Shown: positions 15,619 to 18,535 of the stretch, one piece after another
Layout: each line of letters begins with the position of its first letter
Numbering within the stretch: position 1 is the first letter of the stretch
Program-made: the position numbers and the translations under genes
From: Micrococcales bacterium
Lineage (GTDB): Bacteria > Actinomycetota > Actinomycetes > Actinomycetales > Cellulomonadaceae
Assembly: GCA_009783975.1 (NCBI GenBank)
Contig: WRCL01000001.1
Location: 1 to 18,535 of the forward strand
Length of the DNA: 18,535 nucleotides
Direction: 5' to 3'
The notes under the pieces: model-generated
Database searches by the model: none
Seen by the model: only the letters and a program-made list of their open reading frames with translations
Told to the model about the DNA's origin: nothing

Positions 15619-16548
15619 TTATCCTCCTGTGGGTGGGGTGGCAGGTGTGGGCGCGGGGACCGCTGGGGCCCGGCTGGCCTGGGTGGGGACACGTCCTGAC
15701 AGCTCTGCGGTCACCACCGGGTGTGGCCCTGGGGTTGCCAGCATCTTGCGGTACGCAGACCCAGACCCGATCTGGATCCGCTCCCAGGACCCGTCCACGC
15801 CGATGGTGGTCTCGGCGCCGCCAAGCATGAGGATCCCGTCGTCGGCCAGGACCCCGGCCATACGGCGCAAGATCGCCTGCTTGGTCGCCAGGTCGAAGTA
15901 GATGAGCACGTTGCGCAGCAGCACCATGTCGACCCGCCCGACGACCGGGACGGGGTCCATGAGGTTGTGCTGGCGGAACGTCACCCGCGAGCGCAGGGCT
16001 GGGCTGATCTCCCACTCGGCCCCCACCCGGGTGAAGTGCCGCACCATCAACGGCGCTGGCAACCCCCGGTTCACCTCCAGCTGGGAGTACCGGCCGGTCG
16101 CCGCGCGGTCGAGCACCTGCTGCGACAGGTCGGTGGCCAAGATCTCAAAGGTCACCTGCGGGGGCAGGGCCTCGCTGAGCGTCATCGCCAGCGAGTACGG
16201 TTCTTGGCCGGTCGAGCACGCCGCTGACCACACTTTGAGGTGCACCGGACGTGAGCGGGCCGCGAGCAGGTCCGGGACGATCTGCTGGCGCAGCGCGACG
16301 AACGGGCTGTTGTCACGGAACCAGGAGGTCTCGTTCGTCGTCAACGCCTCGACGATGGCCCGTAGGACGCGCTCGTCGTTGCCAGCGCGGGCTGTGGTGA
16401 CGAACTCGTGCACGTCCTGCCCGTGCTGCTTGGCCAGCGGGACCAGACGTGACTCGACGAGGTACTCCTTACCAGCGGGCAGCTGGATGGCGCTGCGCTT
16501 GCGCACCAGCTCAGCGACCCAGGCGAACACCTCGGGGCTCAGCGCCAC
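15619..16548 (-). CDS. cheR: Chemotaxis protein methyltransferase
   Basis: A 309-residue SAM-dependent enzyme that methylates glutamates on chemoreceptors and, with CheB, sets adaptation. The N-terminal helical domain (about 1-75) is followed by the methyltransferase domain: ALTTNETSWFRDNSPF (CheR NxTxFFR motif, here with Trp), WSAACSTGQEPYSLAM (SAM site, about 107-122), ATDLSQQVL and LLRNVLIYFD. The last 25-30 residues are a Pro/Ala-rich tail not typical of CheR. GTG 16548 overlaps the 3' end of cheB by 10 nt; a G-rich stretch lies upstream. The open frame upstream of 16548 is the shadow of cheB. Neighbours confirm the role. Confidence 0.95.
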   Translation of the reverse strand: MALSPEVFAWVAELVRKRSAIQLPAGKEYLVESRLVPLAKQHGQDVHEFVTTARAGNDERVLRAIVEALTTNETSWFRDNSPFVALRQQIVPDLLAARSRPVHLKVWSAACSTGQEPYSLAMTLSEALPPQVTFEILATDLSQQVLDRAATGRYSQLEVNRGLPAPLMVRHFTRVGAEWEISPALRSRVTFRQHNLMDPVPVVGRVDMVLLRNVLIYFDLATKQAILRRMAGVLADDGILMLGGAETTIGVDGSWERIQIGSGSAYRKMLATPGPHPVVTAELSGRVPTQASRAPAVPAPTPATPPTGG

Positions 16549-17630
16549 GCGGCACCCCCCGCCAGACGGGCGGCCAGGCGGCGCGAGATCGTCCCGGCCA
16601 TGTCGGCGATCGGCACGACCCGGTGCGCCAAACCCGCCTGGGCCACTGCCCCAGGCATGCCCCACACCACCGAGCTCGCCTCGTCCTGCACGTACACGGT
16701 GCCCCCGGCGCTGATGACGTCCTGGCACCCCGTGCGCCCGTCCGAACCCATCCCGGTGAGGATGACCCCGAGCACCGCCCCGGCGTACACCGCGACCGCC
16801 GAGCGGAACAGCACGTCGACCGACGGACGGGTGTAGCTGACCAGCGGGTCCTGGTTGAGCTCGGTGGCGAAACCGGCCGCTGTGCGGCGCAGCACCATGT
16901 GGTAGTTGCCCGGGGCCACATAGGCGTGCCCGGGGGCGATCATCTGCCCACGTGTGGCCTCGACGACCGTCGTGGGACCAAGCCTGTCCAACCGTGCAGC
17001 GAGCTGTCCGGTGAACACCGGTGGCATGTGCTGGACGATGAGCACCGGCACCGGCAGCGGTTTGCCCAGGTCACCAAACACCCGCGACAAAGCTTCGGGC
17101 CCACCGGTCGACGAACCGATGAGCAGGGCCCGCACGCTGGCCGGGGCCGGTTCGGGGCGCACCGGCACCCGGCCGACCAGGCGTGCGGCTGCTTGGGCAG
17201 GCACCGGGGTGAACGCCCGCCGGCGTCCGACGAGGGCTTTGACCCGCGGGATGAGCTCGCGTTCGACCTGCGACATCGACGCGGCCAGGCTCCCGGTGTT
17301 CGACGGTTTGGTCACATAGTCGCTGGCACCGGCGGCCAGGGCGTCCAACGTTGCTGCCGCACCGCGTTCGGTGAGCGTGGAGAACATGATGATTGGCATC
17401 TTGTGCCCGGCTTTGCGCAGCGCCCGCACAGTTTCGATCCCGTCCATGACAGGCATCTCGATATCCATGGTGACCAGGTCAGGTCCGTACTCGTCAACCC
17501 GGGCCAAGGCGACTTTGCCGTTGGGGGCCGTTCCGACGACCTCGATCTGCGGGTCCGCCGACAGTGAGTCGGTGACGAGCTTGCGCACGACGACCGAGTC
17601 GTCCACGACCAACACGCGGATAGCGGTCAC
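16539..17630 (-). CDS. cheB: Chemotaxis-specific protein-glutamate methylesterase/deamidase
   Basis: A 363-residue two-domain CheB that demethylates (and may deamidate) receptor glutamates when phosphorylated. The receiver domain (1 to about 125) holds Asp10/Asp11, phospho-acceptor Asp56 (VTMDIEMPVMDG) and Lys108 (VTKPS). A linker of about 35 residues leads to the esterase domain, with catalytic Ser174 (GSSTGGPEA), His201 (VQHMPP) and Asp297 (GMGSDGRTG). Length and residue spacing are canonical. GTG 17630 has GAGAGGA upstream. It is the second gene of the visible operon, 70 nt after the receptor gene, and overlaps cheR. Confidence 0.96.
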   Translation of the reverse strand: MTAIRVLVVDDSVVVRKLVTDSLSADPQIEVVGTAPNGKVALARVDEYGPDLVTMDIEMPVMDGIETVRALRKAGHKMPIIMFSTLTERGAAATLDALAAGASDYVTKPSNTGSLAASMSQVERELIPRVKALVGRRRAFTPVPAQAAARLVGRVPVRPEPAPASVRALLIGSSTGGPEALSRVFGDLGKPLPVPVLIVQHMPPVFTGQLAARLDRLGPTTVVEATRGQMIAPGHAYVAPGNYHMVLRRTAAGFATELNQDPLVSYTRPSVDVLFRSAVAVYAGAVLGVILTGMGSDGRTGCQDVISAGGTVYVQDEASSVVWGMPGAVAQAGLAHRVVPIADMAGTISRRLAARLAGGAAWR

Positions 17631-17665
17631 GGCGTTCCTCTCGGGGGTTCTGCTGTGCCTATCGA

Positions 17666-17699
17666 CGCCCCCGGCCGCGATATGACCGGTCTGGGGGCG
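17666..17699 (-). other. Hairpin between the receptor gene and cheB
   Basis: CGCCCCC (17666-17672) pairs with GGGGGCG (17693-17699) directly after the receptor stop codon. Inner GGCC/GGTC may extend the stem. No T-run follows in the minus direction. It may be a partial terminator or processing site lowering cheB-cheR expression relative to the receptor. Confidence 0.45.
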
Positions 17700-17700
17700 G

Positions 17701-18535
17701 TTACAACGTGAACTTGCCCAGGTTGTCGGCGGTCGAGGCGGCCGAGGTCGCCATAGCGTTCACACGTGTGGCCACGTCGCGTGCGGACTGGGTCGAGCTG
17801 TCGGTCACGACGGCGACCGCCAAGACGTTCTCGGCGATCTGGGAAGCGCCAGCAGCGGCCTCGACGACGTTGCGCGACATCTCCGCGGTCGTCACCGTCT
17901 GCTCTTCCACAGCCGCGGCGATCGTCGCCGAGTGGTCGTTGATCTGGTCGATGATCGTCGAGATCTGCCCGATCGCCGCGACGGCCCCGGCAGTGTCGGA
18001 CTGGATCGCTTCGATCCGTCCGGCGATGTCTTCGGTGGCTTTGGCGGTCTCCTGGGCGAGGTCTTTGACCTCCCCTGCGACGACGGCGAACCCTTTGCCT
18101 GCGTCACCGGCGCGGGCCGCCTCGATCGTCGCGTTGAGCGCGAGCAGGTTCGTCTGCTCAGCGATCGAGGTGATCGTCTTGAGCACCGCACCGATCTCCT
18201 GGCTGGACACACCTAGCCGGGCGACCTGCTCGTTGGTCGTGGCTGCCACGGCTGTGGCTTCCCCGGCGATCAACGCCGCCGACGCAGCGTTCCCGGCGAT
18301 CTCGGTGATCGACGCACCCATCTGCTCGGCCCCGTCGGCCACAGTCGCGACGTTGCGTGAGACCTCTTGCGCGGCCGCGGCGGCCACCCCCGCCTGGGCG
18401 GAGGCTTCTTGTGCGGCGTTGGCAAGCTCTTCGGCGACCTCGACGAGCCCAGCAGACTCAGCGGCCGACTCGGTCGCCGCGACAGCCGCCAGACGGATCG
18501 CCCCGGCGACCGAGTCCAGCCCGGTGCTCAGCGAC
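17701..18535 (-). CDS. Methyl-accepting chemotaxis protein, C-terminal signalling domain (N-terminus outside window)
   Basis: The last 277 residues of a chemoreceptor. They form a long antiparallel coiled coil with the hairpin tip that contacts CheA and Che[21 protein letters not shown], then [20 protein letters not shown]. Heptad-rich Ala/Glu helices flank the tip, about 125 residues remaining after it. The visible N-terminal part ([19 protein letters not shown]) carries Glu/Gln pairs that could be CheR methylation sites. The sensory and membrane regions lie outside the window, so the ligand is unknown. The protein ends ADNLGKFTL, with no C-terminal NWETF-type CheR-docking peptide. It is the first visible gene of the chemotaxis operon. 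Confidence 0.96.
   Translation of the reverse strand, partial: SLSTGLDSVAGAIRLAAVAATESAAESAGLVEVAEELANAAQEASAQAGVAAAAAQEVSRNVATVADGAEQMGASITEIAGNAASAALIAGEATAVAATTNEQVARLGVSSQEIGAVLKTITSIAEQTNLLALNATIEAARAGDAGKGFAVVAGEVKDLAQETAKATEDIAGRIEAIQSDTAGAVAAIGQISTIIDQINDHSATIAAAVEEQTVTTAEMSRNVVEAAAGASQIAENVLAVAVVTDSSTQSARDVATRVNAMATSAASTADNLGKFTL

Overview
The window is high-GC (about 70% by eye) DNA. GTG starts, TAGNNT-type -10 boxes, class E sortase signals and actinobacterial regulator families point to a motile Actinomycetota, probably a Micrococcales/Cellulomonadaceae-like species; the exact genus is a guess. Nothing looks phage-borne. No tRNA, rRNA or CRISPR array was seen.

Layout. (1) Positions 1-2300, minus strand: two paralogous secreted NlpC/P60 cell-wall hydrolases, the first cut by the left edge. 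Each has the same leader: a predicted promoter, an upstream pair of 11-bp-phased half-sites, and a ydaO-type cyclic-di-AMP riboswitch whose basal stem ends only about 17 nt before the start codon. A perfect Crp/GlxR-type palindrome lies between the genes. (2) 2376-4411: an IdeR/DtxR-type metal regulator divergent from serC. (3) 4445-9693: a sortase-E-type (LAATG) surface protein, a DUF4012 membrane-anchored protein, a divergent UDP-glucose 6-dehydrogenase and a 5-TM membrane protein. (4) 10038-12374, minus strand: glycosyltransferase GT2, low-molecular-weight protein tyrosine phosphatase and panD. With ugd and DUF4012 this resembles scattered pieces of an exopolysaccharide/surface-glycan locus. 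(5) 12677-13822, plus strand: a proline-rich 4-TM protein of unknown function. (6) 13907-18535, minus strand: a tightly packed chemotaxis operon in the order MCP (cut by the right edge), cheB, cheR, CheY-like regulator, cheX, CheY-like regulator, and a second CheX-like protein.

Two families of dispersed palindromic repeats sit between genes. One is REP-like, with core TGGGGACGGTTC flanked by AAGACA/TGTCTT: one copy forms the serC 3' end, an inverted REPIN-like doublet lies upstream of ugd, and a tandem pair lies just after panD. The other is a hairpin with arm GGGCTCGCCGATCAA, found whole or in part at two convergent gene ends.

The most interesting items are the duplicated c-di-AMP/Crp/11-bp-repeat regulatory module with a very short expression platform, the extra CheX-like protein ending the chemotaxis operon, and the REPIN-like doublet with its interleaved internal complementarity. 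All genes are called from recognised motifs and reading frames; no database search was possible.
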